64,000 nucleotides of DNA from Paenibacillus azoreducens (GCF_021654775.1 NZ_AP025343.1:4431501-4495500), one strand, 5' to 3'. Shown: positions 25,256 through 34,428, counted from the first letter of the stretch. Notes: generated from the letters alone by a model not told the origin. Made by a program: numbers and translations.

Positions 25256-26554
25256 TCAGCTTTGCTGATACGTTGTTGCCGTCAACCGGTCCCTGGGACA
25301 AACAAACATATAGTAGATGCCCTCTCCATACTTTTCTATGTCCGACCAATCCAATTGTCCGATAAAAAACATGCTCTGTCCGCAGCATGGACATGCCGGA
25401 TATTCGGCATCCTGGACCCAGCTTGGGTGTCCGCCCAATTGGGAGCCGTGCTGGGATAATTCCCATATCGCAGCGTAAAAAGCAGAGCGGGGGTTGTTTG
25501 ATATCGTCAACTCTAGACCAACCCGCAAATATTCATCGCTGTATTCCTCCATATCCACAACCGGCATATGATCCGGTTTTCGGTTATATCCGCTCCAGCT
25601 TGGTACGCCATCTGCATCTAGTTCCATATAAATCACGTCATAGCAGCCGCAAATCACACAGGTATCCACCTGCAGCCGGTCCAAAGACAGGTTCAACTTG
25701 GCCAACACTGAATGGGCGGTATCCACCTCGATCAGCGTTGTCAGTTTCCCGCTGCACCATGGACAATCCGAAGTCCCCTGCCTTAAAAGCTTGACAGCAG
25801 CCTCATGAGCGCCGGGTACGCGGTGCCCTTCCATGCTCTCAACGGCATAACTATGCTCATGAACCAGGTCTTGGCGTCCTCCGGAATCCAACAGCTTCCA
25901 GCCCGCCTCTTGGGCGTACAATTCTGGTGCGACATACAATTGCCCAGCCCATTGCGGCGGGTTCATGCGCCACTCATGGAACCGGTGTATGACCTGCTCA
26001 TCCCCGATCCAAGCTAATGCAACCAGAATATGATTCCGGTTGTCATCATCCCATTCCGCCTGCTCCAGCAGCCGATCCCGAATGTCGGGCGCTGCGTCTT
26101 TATACAAAATTCCGGGATAATACACCCCGTTCTCCATGAGGATAGGCAGACATCCGGCTATAGAATCATTCCTGTAACATACAAGAGAAGACAGGATTTC
26201 TTGGCTCGTCTCCTCATCCCCTGACGCCAATAAATGCATCGCATAGTCCTTCAGGCTTGCCGCTTCCCCTGGAGACAAGGAAACATATATCTGCTCCTTA
26301 CTCAAAGGATACGGGATGTATTCAATAAGCGGATCATATCGACGGGGCGCGTGCATTATTTTCAGAATTTCCACCGGGTCGTTTAACCCTTCATACAGAT
26401 CCACCGTTTTGCGGTGCTTTTTAATATAGGCCTGCCGCTTCCGACGTTCCTGTTCCTGATGGCATGGCATGCAGTATCCGCCCGTCTTGGCTGCCGTCCT
26501 CGGCAAAATCGTAGCGGCGCAGCCTTCGCTTTTGCATGGAATTCTTTGCGTCAT
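25256..26554 (-). CDS. Zinc-ribbon protein of unknown function
   Basis: 432 residues. Three or more cysteine clusters suggest zinc binding: an N-terminal C-x4-C with CMPC (residues 7-31), CPWC in the middle, CVICGC and CPCCGQ near the end. The final part (CPCCGQSMFFIGQLDWSD) resembles the C-terminal region of YwqG/DUF1963-type proteins. No signal peptide or catalytic motif is evident. It has its own upstream repeat-rich spacer and no close neighbour in the same direction. Confidence 0.65.
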   Translation of the reverse strand: MTQRIPCKSEGCAATILPRTAAKTGGYCMPCHQEQERRKRQAYIKKHRKTVDLYEGLNDPVEILKIMHAPRRYDPLIEYIPYPLSKEQIYVSLSPGEAASLKDYAMHLLASGDEETSQEILSSLVCYRNDSIAGCLPILMENGVYYPGILYKDAAPDIRDRLLEQAEWDDDNRNHILVALAWIGDEQVIHRFHEWRMNPPQWAGQLYVAPELYAQEAGWKLLDSGGRQDLVHEHSYAVESMEGHRVPGAHEAAVKLLRQGTSDCPWCSGKLTTLIEVDTAHSVLAKLNLSLDRLQVDTCVICGCYDVIYMELDADGVPSWSGYNRKPDHMPVVDMEEYSDEYLRVGLELTISNNPRSAFYAAIWELSQHGSQLGGHPSWVQDAEYPACPCCGQSMFFIGQLDWSDIEKYGEGIYYMFVCPRDRLTATTYQQS

Positions 26555-26660
26555 TCTGCTGCTCCTCCTCTATTACTTTCAAGCAAGAAATTCTTGTAAT
26601 CAGAGTCTATTTCATCATTCTAATTGTAGTCTCGCAGCTATGAATACAAACGACGCAAAC

Positions 26661-26846
26661 TCTAACGGACACCACGGCCGCTATATGGGTCAAAATCGAA
26701 CATGATGATTTCTAACGGACACAGATGCTGCTATTTGCTGTAAATACCTACAAAAGCCGCGATTCGGAGCAAATTAAGTGCTGCTGTGACCGTTACAATT
26801 TGAAAACGGCTGATTTACGCCTATTAGCGTCCGTGATGTCCGTTAA
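26661..26846. repeat. Composite palindromic intergenic repeat, copy 2
   Basis: Same arrangement as at 121-304: two direct CTAACGGACAC motifs (from 26662 and 26714) and two inverted ones (near 26783-26800 and 26824-26846), outer copies forming imperfect inverted ends. Total length is within a few bases of copy 1. Confidence 0.75.
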
Positions 26847-26848
26847 AC

Positions 26849-27130
26849 GTTTAGGCACTTTTATGATCGCGTTTAGACACTTTTGTGCATTAAGCAGTTA
26901 GACACTTTTGCGCTCGAATTTAGACACTTTAGTGCATCAAGCGGCTAGGCACTTTTGTGATCGCGTTTAGACACTTTAGTGCATCAAGCGGCTAGACACT
27001 TTTGTGCCCGCGTTTAGACACTTTAGTCCATTAAGCGACTAGGCACTTTTGTGCTCGCGTTTAGACACTTTAGTGCATCAAGCGGCTAGGCACTTTTGTG
27101 CTCCATTTAGACACTTTTGTGCACTATTCG
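26849..27130. repeat. Tandem array of about 47-base units
   Basis: Five to six units alternate a 28-base half (TTTAGACACTTTAGTGCATC then AAGCGG) with a 19-base half (CTAGGCACTTTTGTG then CTCG). The core TAGACACTTT occurs about a dozen times. Spacers are not unique sequences of constant length, so this is not a CRISPR array. It begins right after the palindromic repeat and ends near the stop of the DUF2625 gene. Confidence 0.8.
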
Positions 27131-27164
27131 CTTTTAGCAATCTTATAATCTTTATTTACCCGCA

Positions 27165-27821
27165 TTATCCCCGCTCCATCGCCGCAAGCCATGCTTCCTT
27201 AATCGGGATCGGCGTTTTACTGCTGCTCTCCCCGCTTCCTTCCTCCGACCACAGCGGCGGGTAATAAGCAAATACCTGACCCGCTTCAAGCTGCCGGACC
27301 TTCTCCTGCCAGTCTTCCCAGCGAAAGGTTTGGTAGAAAAGCCCCAAATCCCCATCTGCCAGCCATGCGATAAAATCGGAATAAGCCAGCTCGGTCGACT
27401 CCCATTCAAGCGTGTCCGGAGCATAATAATAGATATATCCCATACATCCAAACCGGCCTGTATCCATAGCAAAAAAACCGCCTGCGGCATCATAAGCCAC
27501 AACCAGCATCCCTTCCAAGGGCGAAACCTCGGCGTTCTCCTGAAGTCCGTTCCAAGAAGTCAAACTGCCGTATATTCCGGCTCCGCCTGCTCCGAGCAAA
27601 GTAACCCATCCGTGATCAAACACGACCCCTCCGGTCCGATAAGCGACACTGCCCAAATAGGATTTTGTACTCACCTGCAAACGGTATAGTGTGCCTTCTC
27701 CCGCGTTTTCCTCGTTCGGCACAAGGGTGTATGAATTTTTGCCCTTTTCAAGCATTTCTTTAAATTCCATCCAAGAATCGTTTTCAGTATCTACCAGCTC
27801 CTCGATGGGTCTAACGTGCAT
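27165..27821 (-). CDS. DUF2625 family protein
   Basis: 218 residues. The start HVRPIEELVDTENDSW, the block LYRLQVSTKSYLGSVAYRTG and VFDHGWVTLLGAGGAGIYG are typical of DUF2625, a family of soluble proteins of unknown function that are sometimes found among immunity-type genes. The ATG at 27821 has AAAGGAG eight bases upstream; a longer frame from 27863 was rejected. One arm of a perfect 15-base inverted repeat overlaps the leader. Confidence 0.8.
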   Translation of the reverse strand: MHVRPIEELVDTENDSWMEFKEMLEKGKNSYTLVPNEENAGEGTLYRLQVSTKSYLGSVAYRTGGVVFDHGWVTLLGAGGAGIYGSLTSWNGLQENAEVSPLEGMLVVAYDAAGGFFAMDTGRFGCMGYIYYYAPDTLEWESTELAYSDFIAWLADGDLGLFYQTFRWEDWQEKVRQLEAGQVFAYYPPLWSEEGSGESSSKTPIPIKEAWLAAMERG

Positions 27822-27835
27822 GATTTCACTCCTTT

Positions 27836-28036
27836 CTATATAAGTTGAACCAATGATTTGCACGGATGTAGGCAGCCGGGTGAAATGTTCTTTCGATCGC
27901 TGTTGCTCCCGGATTTCTTTGATTTATACTAAATTCATGGTTGAAATCCGATCACAAAGGCGAACGCTTCGCTTCTCCGTAAATCTTTCTCCCTTTTGCC
28001 TATCCCCTATGCTTTTCTTTAGTTCAACTTATATAG
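27836..28036. repeat. 201-base segment bounded by perfect 15-base inverted repeats
   Basis: CTATATAAGTTGAAC at 27836-27850 is matched by its exact reverse complement at 28022-28036. The inside has no gene and holds words (TTCTTTCGATCGCTG, GGCGAACGCTTCGCTTCTC) that also appear, degenerate, at 56215-56410. The word TTTAGTTCAACTTAT from the right arm recurs near 47474. It looks like a small non-autonomous element. The rest of the 335-base gap to 28156 is empty. Confidence 0.6.
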
Positions 28037-28156
28037 TACTGATCCTTTCGCCTATTGTGCTAGCTCTTCTCCTTTTCAGACAAAAATCAAGCTTGGAGCT
28101 TAATGAAAATGAATCTTCAAACTACGATCCGGAAAAACATATGAATTTACACGTTC

Positions 28157-29830
28157 TTACCTCATCCACGCCAGCAGCTTCTCAAGGTTGTCCTTTAGCG
28201 GGGGTTCTTCTTTTTTGACGCGCTGTGCAAGTTTGCTGCGGCTTCCGAAGATACGATAAAGAACATATTCGCGTTGATAGTCCTCTTTTGCTTCAAGCTC
28301 CTGGAAAAGCGCATCCGCTAGTTCAGAACAGTTGATCTCCATGCTTTTGACCGGTTTGGCCGACTGGTTTCCTCCAAGCAAAATAGAGACAACCGCAGGC
28401 ATCAGGTCCGCCGACAGCCCATGAGCTTCCATAAAAGCTTCCGCATACCCGTCCTGTACCGATTGATGTTCCGTATCGACCAGCTCCATATACCGACATA
28501 CTAGCGGGAAATACGCATCGCTGTACAGTCCCAACCCAAACACCGCATAGGTTCCAGGCATGGCCGATTTCTCGTCAGGCTCCACATCCATGTACCAGGC
28601 AAATTCCTCCATAGCCGCTTCCGCATATTCCGCCAGCCGCGGGAAAAGGGCCGGATATTGAAGGCTATTCGCAAAAAATTGATGCAACTGCGATTTCGCC
28701 AGCTTTTTAATTGGCAAATAGTTTTTGGCTTTGCTTTTTAGCGTAAGCTTGTAGCCTTTCGGGAAACCCTCCTGCAAAAGCCCGGTGATATAATCGAGCG
28801 CCTCGCGGTAAGCCGTCTCCTCTTCCGCGCTAATCCGGATATCGATCGTTCCCAAAATATCATTGGCCTTGCCTTGGAATAAGCTGCTTTGCCGCATGCT
28901 TTCATAGCGGCCGCTGCCCTGCCGCAAATAACCGTCTGCCCGCTCCGATCCAAGCTGTTTTGCGAGTTCAAGGTATTCCTTGCGGGTGGCCGGTTCTTTA
29001 TGACCGATCTGCAGTGCGACATATAGAAAGAAATCCATATCTTTTTGTTCCGGTTTGAGAAGCGCGGCATCTTCTTTTCGCACCCATTGCTCTCCAAAGT
29101 TCCCTTTCCGGTCAAAATACCGCTTTAAAAAATGATCTTCCGCCCACCCTCTGAAAGCATTGGTGTAGTGGTAAGCCCACTGGTCCAAACGGTTCCGGTT
29201 CGCGCGATGTTTTTCGTTAAGCCTGCGGATCAGTGGATCGATTTTATCCGGTTCCTGCTCAAAAAACAGCGAATTCACCAAATGCCGGGCAAAGAAAAAC
29301 TCGTCGTTTTCACTGGGCCGTACCGGCAGCTCCGCCATCACTTTCGTTTGGATAAACGTATCCAGCGCCTTTTTCAGCCCTTGAAGTTTATTGTCGTTGA
29401 TAAGCAGCTCTTGCCGGCGCAGCATGGAATCTCCCCGCTGAATTTCAAGGATCAGCTCAAACCGGTAATCGAAAAAGCCAGGGCCATACTGATCGGATTG
29501 AAAAACCGCATCCACCTGCAAACGCAAAGCAGAAAAAAGCTCATCCAGCAGCGCTTCATCCGTTAAATCCATTAAATCTTCGATATAAGCGCCCGCTTCC
29601 ACAGTATAGGAGCTGTCACTCCAATCAAAAGGTTCATCCAGATCGATATAAATCATTCCATACGCGCCGCTTTGTTTTCCTTGCTTCCACGATACCCTCA
29701 AATAGTCTTTGATTCCCGCTTGAAGGCGGCTTCGGTTCTTTAGTGCACCGATTCTTTCGCTTTCTTTTTCATAAATCGGGGTGACCTGGCTCCATACATC
29801 ATCAAGAAAAGCTTTCACATTCCGGTTCAA
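28157..29830 (-). CDS. DUF6138-like protein of unknown function
   Basis: 557 residues, soluble, acidic and mostly helical, with no signal peptide or recognised catalytic motif. The opening (KAFLDDVWSQVTPIYEKESE) resembles proteins annotated as DUF6138 in Paenibacillus and Bacillus; this is from memory and is tentative. It starts at a TTG with AAGGAGG eleven bases upstream, 19 bases after the SUFU gene, so the two form an operon and probably work together. Confidence 0.6.
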   Translation of the reverse strand: MNRNVKAFLDDVWSQVTPIYEKESERIGALKNRSRLQAGIKDYLRVSWKQGKQSGAYGMIYIDLDEPFDWSDSSYTVEAGAYIEDLMDLTDEALLDELFSALRLQVDAVFQSDQYGPGFFDYRFELILEIQRGDSMLRRQELLINDNKLQGLKKALDTFIQTKVMAELPVRPSENDEFFFARHLVNSLFFEQEPDKIDPLIRRLNEKHRANRNRLDQWAYHYTNAFRGWAEDHFLKRYFDRKGNFGEQWVRKEDAALLKPEQKDMDFFLYVALQIGHKEPATRKEYLELAKQLGSERADGYLRQGSGRYESMRQSSLFQGKANDILGTIDIRISAEEETAYREALDYITGLLQEGFPKGYKLTLKSKAKNYLPIKKLAKSQLHQFFANSLQYPALFPRLAEYAEAAMEEFAWYMDVEPDEKSAMPGTYAVFGLGLYSDAYFPLVCRYMELVDTEHQSVQDGYAEAFMEAHGLSADLMPAVVSILLGGNQSAKPVKSMEINCSELADALFQELEAKEDYQREYVLYRIFGSRSKLAQRVKKEEPPLKDNLEKLLAWMR

Positions 29831-29849
29831 AGTGTTCTTTTCCTCCTTG

Positions 29850-30911
29850 TCATCCGATCGTTTCGACGACGTTTCCTTCCTGATCTTTAATGTGGGTTTT
29901 CACGATTTGGAACTTAAGTCCCGGTAAAGAGAACAGCTCAAATGCGCTTTCCTGCGGTACCAAGCTTTGGCTGAGCTCGGCGGCGGCTGCCTCATTCAAA
30001 GTGATGGTGACTTCATGATCCTCGGTGCTGCACCCGGCGTTCTCGCCCGGCTCAAATACAACCCGGATCTCTTGGCCAACCAGGATGAGGCTTTTCCCTT
30101 TCAAAATCCGTCCGCGCAGCAGCTTACCGATAACTCCCGCTTGCTTCGCACCGAGTTTGACCATGTCCGGATTTTTGCTGAACCACCCTTTTTTCCCCGG
30201 CTCCCAGGCCAGCTGATCAACATATAAAATGCCGGTATTGGAGCCTTCTTGCTCCATTCCTTTTTCTATCGCCTCTGCAACCGATGGAATCTGCAAAAGA
30301 GAATCGCGTGATAAATCCGTGACATAACCCGGAAACTGCCCCAAGCCTGCTTTCAGCACCCCTAACGTATTCCAGGTCTGCATCGCCTCAAGCTCATCCC
30401 CCGTAATACCTACCATTTGAATAAACTCCATCCGTCCATTGGGCGTATCGATCGCAGGCAGCTCGGGGTCCAACGTAAAAGCAAGTGCGGTTAAAAGCGT
30501 ATCCGCGCCCAAGCAAATCGGCCCATTGGCATCCAAATAATCGCCTGATCTGAAAACATTGCCGCTATTAAAGACGTATCTTCCCATATTTTGCAGCAGA
30601 TTCAACGCCCAAGCCGGCGGCTCCTCCTCTTCTTCGCTCCGTGCAAGCCGAAACGTCAATTCGAATCCATACCCGCTGTACTCGGCATTTTCCGATTCTT
30701 TTTCATACAATTCGGAAAATCCATACGTTACAAAATGCCAGTGCGGAACGGGCGTGTCGCTTTTGTATGCGCTGAGACCGTCGAGCGGATCTTGCCCTCC
30801 CAGCGAATACGGAAGGATGGTTCCATAATGTTTTGGCTCCTGGTCCCCGTAAATTCTGGATAATTCCTGATCAATCGCATCCCAGCCGGATGTGTTTGCT
30901 TCTTCGCTCAT
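29850..30911 (-). CDS. Suppressor-of-fused (SUFU) domain protein
   Basis: 353 residues with a SUFU domain: PHWHFVTYGFSELY, SGYGFELTFRLAR, WALNLLQNMGRYVF and a later GMEQEGSNTGILYVDQL. In bacteria SUFU-family proteins commonly act as immunity proteins against polymorphic toxins or as partners of such systems; here no toxin gene is adjacent, so the role is open. The ATG at 30911 has GGAGG nine bases upstream; the longer frame from 30953 lacks a site. It precedes the gene at 28157 and follows the gene at 30981 by 69 bases. Confidence 0.8.
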   Translation of the reverse strand: MSEEANTSGWDAIDQELSRIYGDQEPKHYGTILPYSLGGQDPLDGLSAYKSDTPVPHWHFVTYGFSELYEKESENAEYSGYGFELTFRLARSEEEEEPPAWALNLLQNMGRYVFNSGNVFRSGDYLDANGPICLGADTLLTALAFTLDPELPAIDTPNGRMEFIQMVGITGDELEAMQTWNTLGVLKAGLGQFPGYVTDLSRDSLLQIPSVAEAIEKGMEQEGSNTGILYVDQLAWEPGKKGWFSKNPDMVKLGAKQAGVIGKLLRGRILKGKSLILVGQEIRVVFEPGENAGCSTEDHEVTITLNEAAAAELSQSLVPQESAFELFSLPGLKFQIVKTHIKDQEGNVVETIG

Positions 30912-30980
30912 CGTACAGCGCCTCCAATGTATTGTTTTGATCTCATCATTCAAATAACATAGCTGTTCTTATCTTTAAAT

Positions 30981-31781
30981 CTAAGGCAATTTCCGGACCC
31001 GTTTCTTGGGTCTTTCAGGCCGCCATGCCACCAATATTCCCGCCTCGCCGCAAACCTGATTGACAGCGACAAGATGCTTGTCCATCACTTCCCATACCCA
31101 GCCATCTTTGGCGATCGGGCGAAGCGTACCGCGCTCGCCGCTTTCATGAATCCAATCCCTCAAGGTTTGATCCGCTATTTTGATTTGCATATGCTTTTCA
31201 TTAAGCAGATTGTACGGATACACCATTCTCAGCATGCTTTCCGTGTACCTGCCCTGTCCCCCATATCGTCCCGGCGCTTCGTGAATAAAAGCGAAGCAGT
31301 CCTCAAACGGGAACATGAAAACGCAGCTCTCGCCTGCCGCATAATGCAGCGCATCCGGGATATCGTCTGCCGTATAAAAAATTCCGTATGGAACGTCAAA
31401 CCGCTCTGCAGCTTCTCCAAGCCAATCCGTCAGCGCTCCGTAAACCTCCTCGGGCTTTATGTCGCAATGAGCTCCCATATGCGCAAAATTTCCAAATTCG
31501 CCTGTCTGATAGGTAAAAGCGGCATCCCAGGGCTTCCCCCCACGCAGATCGCTATATATCCAAAAAGAAGAAGTTTTTCCGCTCAAAATTCTCTCTTGCA
31601 ATTCATCTATAGATACCTCGAAAATATCATGATCCCCTTCATGGTCCCCATCGCTTAGATGCTCATAGTAGGTGGCCCCGGTAATCGGAATGCCAATGGC
31701 TTCAAAAAAAGACTTCCCAGTCTGGAAAGCATCCAACGGACGAATATGACCGGTGTCGTAAAGTGCAACCCCTGTGCACAA
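30981..31781 (-). CDS. Hypothetical protein upstream of the SUFU gene
   Basis: 266 residues, soluble, not recognised. The sequence is rich in aromatic and acidic residues, with DTGHIRPLDAFQTG near the start and a basic tail (RPERPKKRVRKLP). An AAGGAGG site eight bases before the TTG at 31781 supports this start; a GTG at 31790 overlaps the site. It is the first gene of a probable three-gene unit with the SUFU and DUF6138-like genes. Confidence 0.6.
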   Translation of the reverse strand: MCTGVALYDTGHIRPLDAFQTGKSFFEAIGIPITGATYYEHLSDGDHEGDHDIFEVSIDELQERILSGKTSSFWIYSDLRGGKPWDAAFTYQTGEFGNFAHMGAHCDIKPEEVYGALTDWLGEAAERFDVPYGIFYTADDIPDALHYAAGESCVFMFPFEDCFAFIHEAPGRYGGQGRYTESMLRMVYPYNLLNEKHMQIKIADQTLRDWIHESGERGTLRPIAKDGWVWEVMDKHLVAVNQVCGEAGILVAWRPERPKKRVRKLP

Positions 31782-32088
31782 AATGATCACCTCCTTTTTA
31801 GACTGAAAACAGAAATATTCCTCGGTATGATGCGAGTTGACCGCTGCGATGCCGGATCGTTCTTCCGAACGCCGTCGCTTTCGTCCAGCTTTAAAACATA
31901 GTCCTACAAATTAATTTTCCTTCTCGTTATGTATGGTTTAGCTTCTATTCTGCTTGTATCTTGTAAAGAGATATTTGCAACTTATAGGGTTTTTCTGCTC
32001 GGAATTACATGATCAACGCCTCTTTCTATTCTTATTTGTTCATTTGGATATCGCTGCTGCTTGCAGACGCATGTTTTTTTACATTCGA
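31782..32088. other. Intergenic region without recognised genes
   Basis: About 300 bases between the RNA ligase gene and the next unit. It contains a short word GGATCGTTCTTCCGAACGC near 31857 that is akin to the degenerate repeat at 56215. No clear terminator or promoter was found. Confidence 0.45.
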
Positions 32089-32733
32089 TTATTCCACCGC
32101 TGTTCCGGCAAGCCCGTTGGGTTCAATCGGTTTACTTAACCAATGATCATCGGTTTGGACATGGTTTTTGCGGACGAATTTGGCCACGGATCGTTTAAAA
32201 TCCTCATACGGAAAAGCGGATGCCAGCCTTACAACATAACCTTCTTGCTCTCCACCGCAGCGGGACCGTCTGGTATAACATGCTTTGGCCGCTTCCTCGC
32301 TCCAGATTCCCCGGTACAGCACCGGAACGGGAGCCAAATGCAGGCGTGATGCCCATTCCATCGTTTCATCCCAGGAAAGGCAAATATTCTGCTCATTCCA
32401 TACGGAAAACAACATGAAATAACTTGGCAGGTCCGAATAGTACAGCGAATGCTTTGCGAACACGTTCTCCCCGCATAACCGGTATCCTTCCGGAATCAAG
32501 TATTTGATGCCGCCATGCAGCGTCTTGACGTAATGCCTGGATGGATGGTCCTTGCTGTCAAGCGATCTGGCATGGATGAAATCTGGGTACATCGTCGTGT
32601 TTTCGCCGTCCATTTTTTCGGTAATGACCACTTCCCGTCCCTTAAAATGATCGGTATTCCGCAGAATTTTGTCATCGTCGGTATACCCCCGCGACCATGG
32701 CAGATGCATCGTTTTCGGATATTTCATTTTCAT
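32089..32733 (-). CDS. RNA ligase family protein (Rnl2-like nucleotidyltransferase)
   Basis: 214 residues with the motifs of covalent nucleotidyltransferases: motif I EKMDGEN (nucleophile Lys40), a GENVFAKHSLYY block (motif III region) followed by YFMLFSVW, motif IV EGYVVRL and motif V AKFVRKNH. It is short, with the adenylation domain and little else. It should seal 5'-phosphate and 3'-OH RNA ends using ATP. AAAGAGGTGA precedes the ATG. It starts 39 bases after the kinase-HD gene, so the pair is probably an operon for RNA repair. Whether the target is tRNA or another RNA cannot be told. Confidence 0.85.
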   Translation of the reverse strand: MKMKYPKTMHLPWSRGYTDDDKILRNTDHFKGREVVITEKMDGENTTMYPDFIHARSLDSKDHPSRHYVKTLHGGIKYLIPEGYRLCGENVFAKHSLYYSDLPSYFMLFSVWNEQNICLSWDETMEWASRLHLAPVPVLYRGIWSEEAAKACYTRRSRCGGEQEGYVVRLASAFPYEDFKRSVAKFVRKNHVQTDDHWLSKPIEPNGLAGTAVE

Positions 32734-32772
32734 CGTGAATCACCTCTTTTCTTTCAGCATTTTTCAAAATAC

Positions 32773-33732
32773 TCATTTGGCAAAAGCGTCGGCCTCAGCA
32801 AAAAAATACAGCTCCGCCAGCAAATGTTCGCCAAGCAAATGATAAATACGGGACGCTCCCGCATCCCCTCCATGCAAAATCTCCATATGGAAACTGACCA
32901 TATTCACGACATGCAGGATAAATTCGTCTTCATACCCAAGCTCTTTCAGCACATGGCAGGCGATTGCCGCAGACACATGTTCATGCCCGTAATACGAATA
33001 ATACCCGCGCGCCTCCTTCCATACTTTGCAAAACGGTTTGCCCGCATCGTGGAATAAAGCCGCCAACTGCATGCCGAGCAGATTTTCGCCTTCGTAGAAG
33101 ACATTGATATAATCCAGTACGGCAAAGGTATGCTCGGATAAGGTTTTGGAATGATGCGGATTCTCCTGATCATATCCCAACATGACCTGAAAATGGGGAG
33201 AGCCTGCCAAATAAGCAAAAAGCTCGTCATGCCCCGGCTGCTCCGCAAGAAGCTGCTCCAGCCTGTTTCTCTCTAAACCAGTCTCTGTTGAAGCATGAAC
33301 CAGATGCAAATCATGAAATCCTTCGCCAAGAACGGGGAATTCAAAATTTTTGGCAAACTTGGTCAGCACCGTATCGTCGATCCGGCGTTTTCTTCCCAGG
33401 ATTCGTTCCTTCGAAAGCTCGTATGGGGTATCGAACACATGGCATTCGACCGTCGCGTCATTAAACCGTTTCAGAAACTTGAGCCTGCGGTCCCGGCTGA
33501 CATTCGTTGCATCGAATACAACATTCCGGCCCGATCCAAGCGCCTGTTCAATCTCCGCAAAGGCTTCGTCAAAAACCTTGTACGTGTTTTTCTGCTTCGA
33601 CTCGCTCCCGAACAATCTTTCCCGGATGGAATCCGTCGCCACAAGATAGGCTCTTTCCCGCCTGCATAACTCTTTGGCGTAATGGCTTTTACCGCTGCCC
33701 GGAATGCCGACCAGCATGTGAATTACACTCAT
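32773..33732 (-). CDS. Polynucleotide kinase-like ATPase fused to HD phosphohydrolase domain
   Basis: 319 residues. The N-terminal half is a P-loop kinase of the polynucleotide kinase type: GIPGSGKS (9-16), ATDSIRERLFG, VVFDATNVSRDRR and a lid-like RKRRIDDT. The C-terminal half is an HD domain: KTLSEHTFAVLDYI, the doublet in LAALFHDAGKP and YYGHEHVSA. Runella HD-Pnk is a known enzyme with the same two domains in the reverse order; there the HD removes 2',3'-cyclic or 2'-phosphates and the kinase phosphorylates 5'-OH ends. The ligase gene follows by 39 bases. The start is at 33732, eight bases after AAGGAGG; a GTG three codons earlier overlaps that site. Confidence 0.85.
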   Translation of the reverse strand: MSVIHMLVGIPGSGKSHYAKELCRRERAYLVATDSIRERLFGSESKQKNTYKVFDEAFAEIEQALGSGRNVVFDATNVSRDRRLKFLKRFNDATVECHVFDTPYELSKERILGRKRRIDDTVLTKFAKNFEFPVLGEGFHDLHLVHASTETGLERNRLEQLLAEQPGHDELFAYLAGSPHFQVMLGYDQENPHHSKTLSEHTFAVLDYINVFYEGENLLGMQLAALFHDAGKPFCKVWKEARGYYSYYGHEHVSAAIACHVLKELGYEDEFILHVVNMVSFHMEILHGGDAGASRIYHLLGEHLLAELYFFAEADAFAK

Positions 33733-33896
33733 CGTTATCACCTCCTTTCAAGTACATGGCTGCGTACTTCTTGTTATACGCGCTTCGGAGGGCGACCGTT
33801 TCGTTCGGCTTCGGCTCTTCTTATCCACTCATATAGCGTTTAAGTATTTTTCTCCCGCTTTTGATTTCGTTCCGGCATTCCTCAGCCTCCTTAGGT

Positions 33897-34190
33897 TCAC
33901 CTCGGCATTCGCATAATCATTGCTTTCAATGCCTTTATCCCGTCGTCATTGTTCAAATAGTCCGATGGTTTGTCTGACCCGAGCGCAGGGACGCTTTTTT
34001 CAATCCAGGTGAACAGGTAATCTCCCATTTCAGGCAAAAGCACCATACAGATATCTTCCGGAATGCGGCTTTTCCCAGCTTTCTCCCGCAGTTCCGCGTT
34101 CACAAGCAAATACTCATTCCGGTACAATTCCACGAATTCCATCCAATGCTGAGCATTGTATTCTTTCAAGTAGAGATCTTTGTACAGCAT
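33897..34190 (-). CDS. Small hypothetical protein upstream of the RNA-repair genes
   Basis: 97 residues, soluble and helical. The end, a SVPALGSDKPSDYL segment followed by DGIKALKAMIMRM, loosely recalls the toxin-binding C-terminal segment of MbcA/ParS (DUF2384) proteins, but the match is weak. The ATG at 34190 was chosen for length; AGGAG lies very close and a second AAGGAG lies 13 bases upstream. It lies 164 bases before the kinase-HD gene and may share its transcript. Confidence 0.5.
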   Translation of the reverse strand: MLYKDLYLKEYNAQHWMEFVELYRNEYLLVNAELREKAGKSRIPEDICMVLLPEMGDYLFTWIEKSVPALGSDKPSDYLNNDDGIKALKAMIMRMPR

Positions 34191-34339
34191 GCTCCTAAAC
34201 AAACTCCTTTCAGCGATAGCACCCCTATGACCAGTATAATGGATGATTTTCACGAAACACACGGGACCATCGATGCATCCGGCAGCGGGCCTTTTCACCC
34301 GTTTATCCTTCCGCCAGGCCTTTTCACCTACAAAACATG

Positions 34340-34387
34340 GAAAAGCGTTAGCCTCCGGCTTTGGCTCGGACAGGCTAACGCTTATTT
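34340..34387 (-). terminator. Intrinsic terminator of the Tm-1-like operon
   Basis: AAGCGTTAGCCT (34343-34354) pairs with AGGCTAACGCTT (34372-34383). On the minus strand it ends in TTTT. It lies 42 bases after the stop of the TIM-barrel gene. Confidence 0.8.
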
Positions 34388-34428
34388 AAATGGCAACAAT
34401 GTATCCTATGCAAGAAACTGCTTCTGCA

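Noticed and set aside
26849-27130. CRISPR-like repeat array
   Set aside because: Units are contiguous and both halves of each unit are conserved, so there are no unique spacers, and no cas genes are present.
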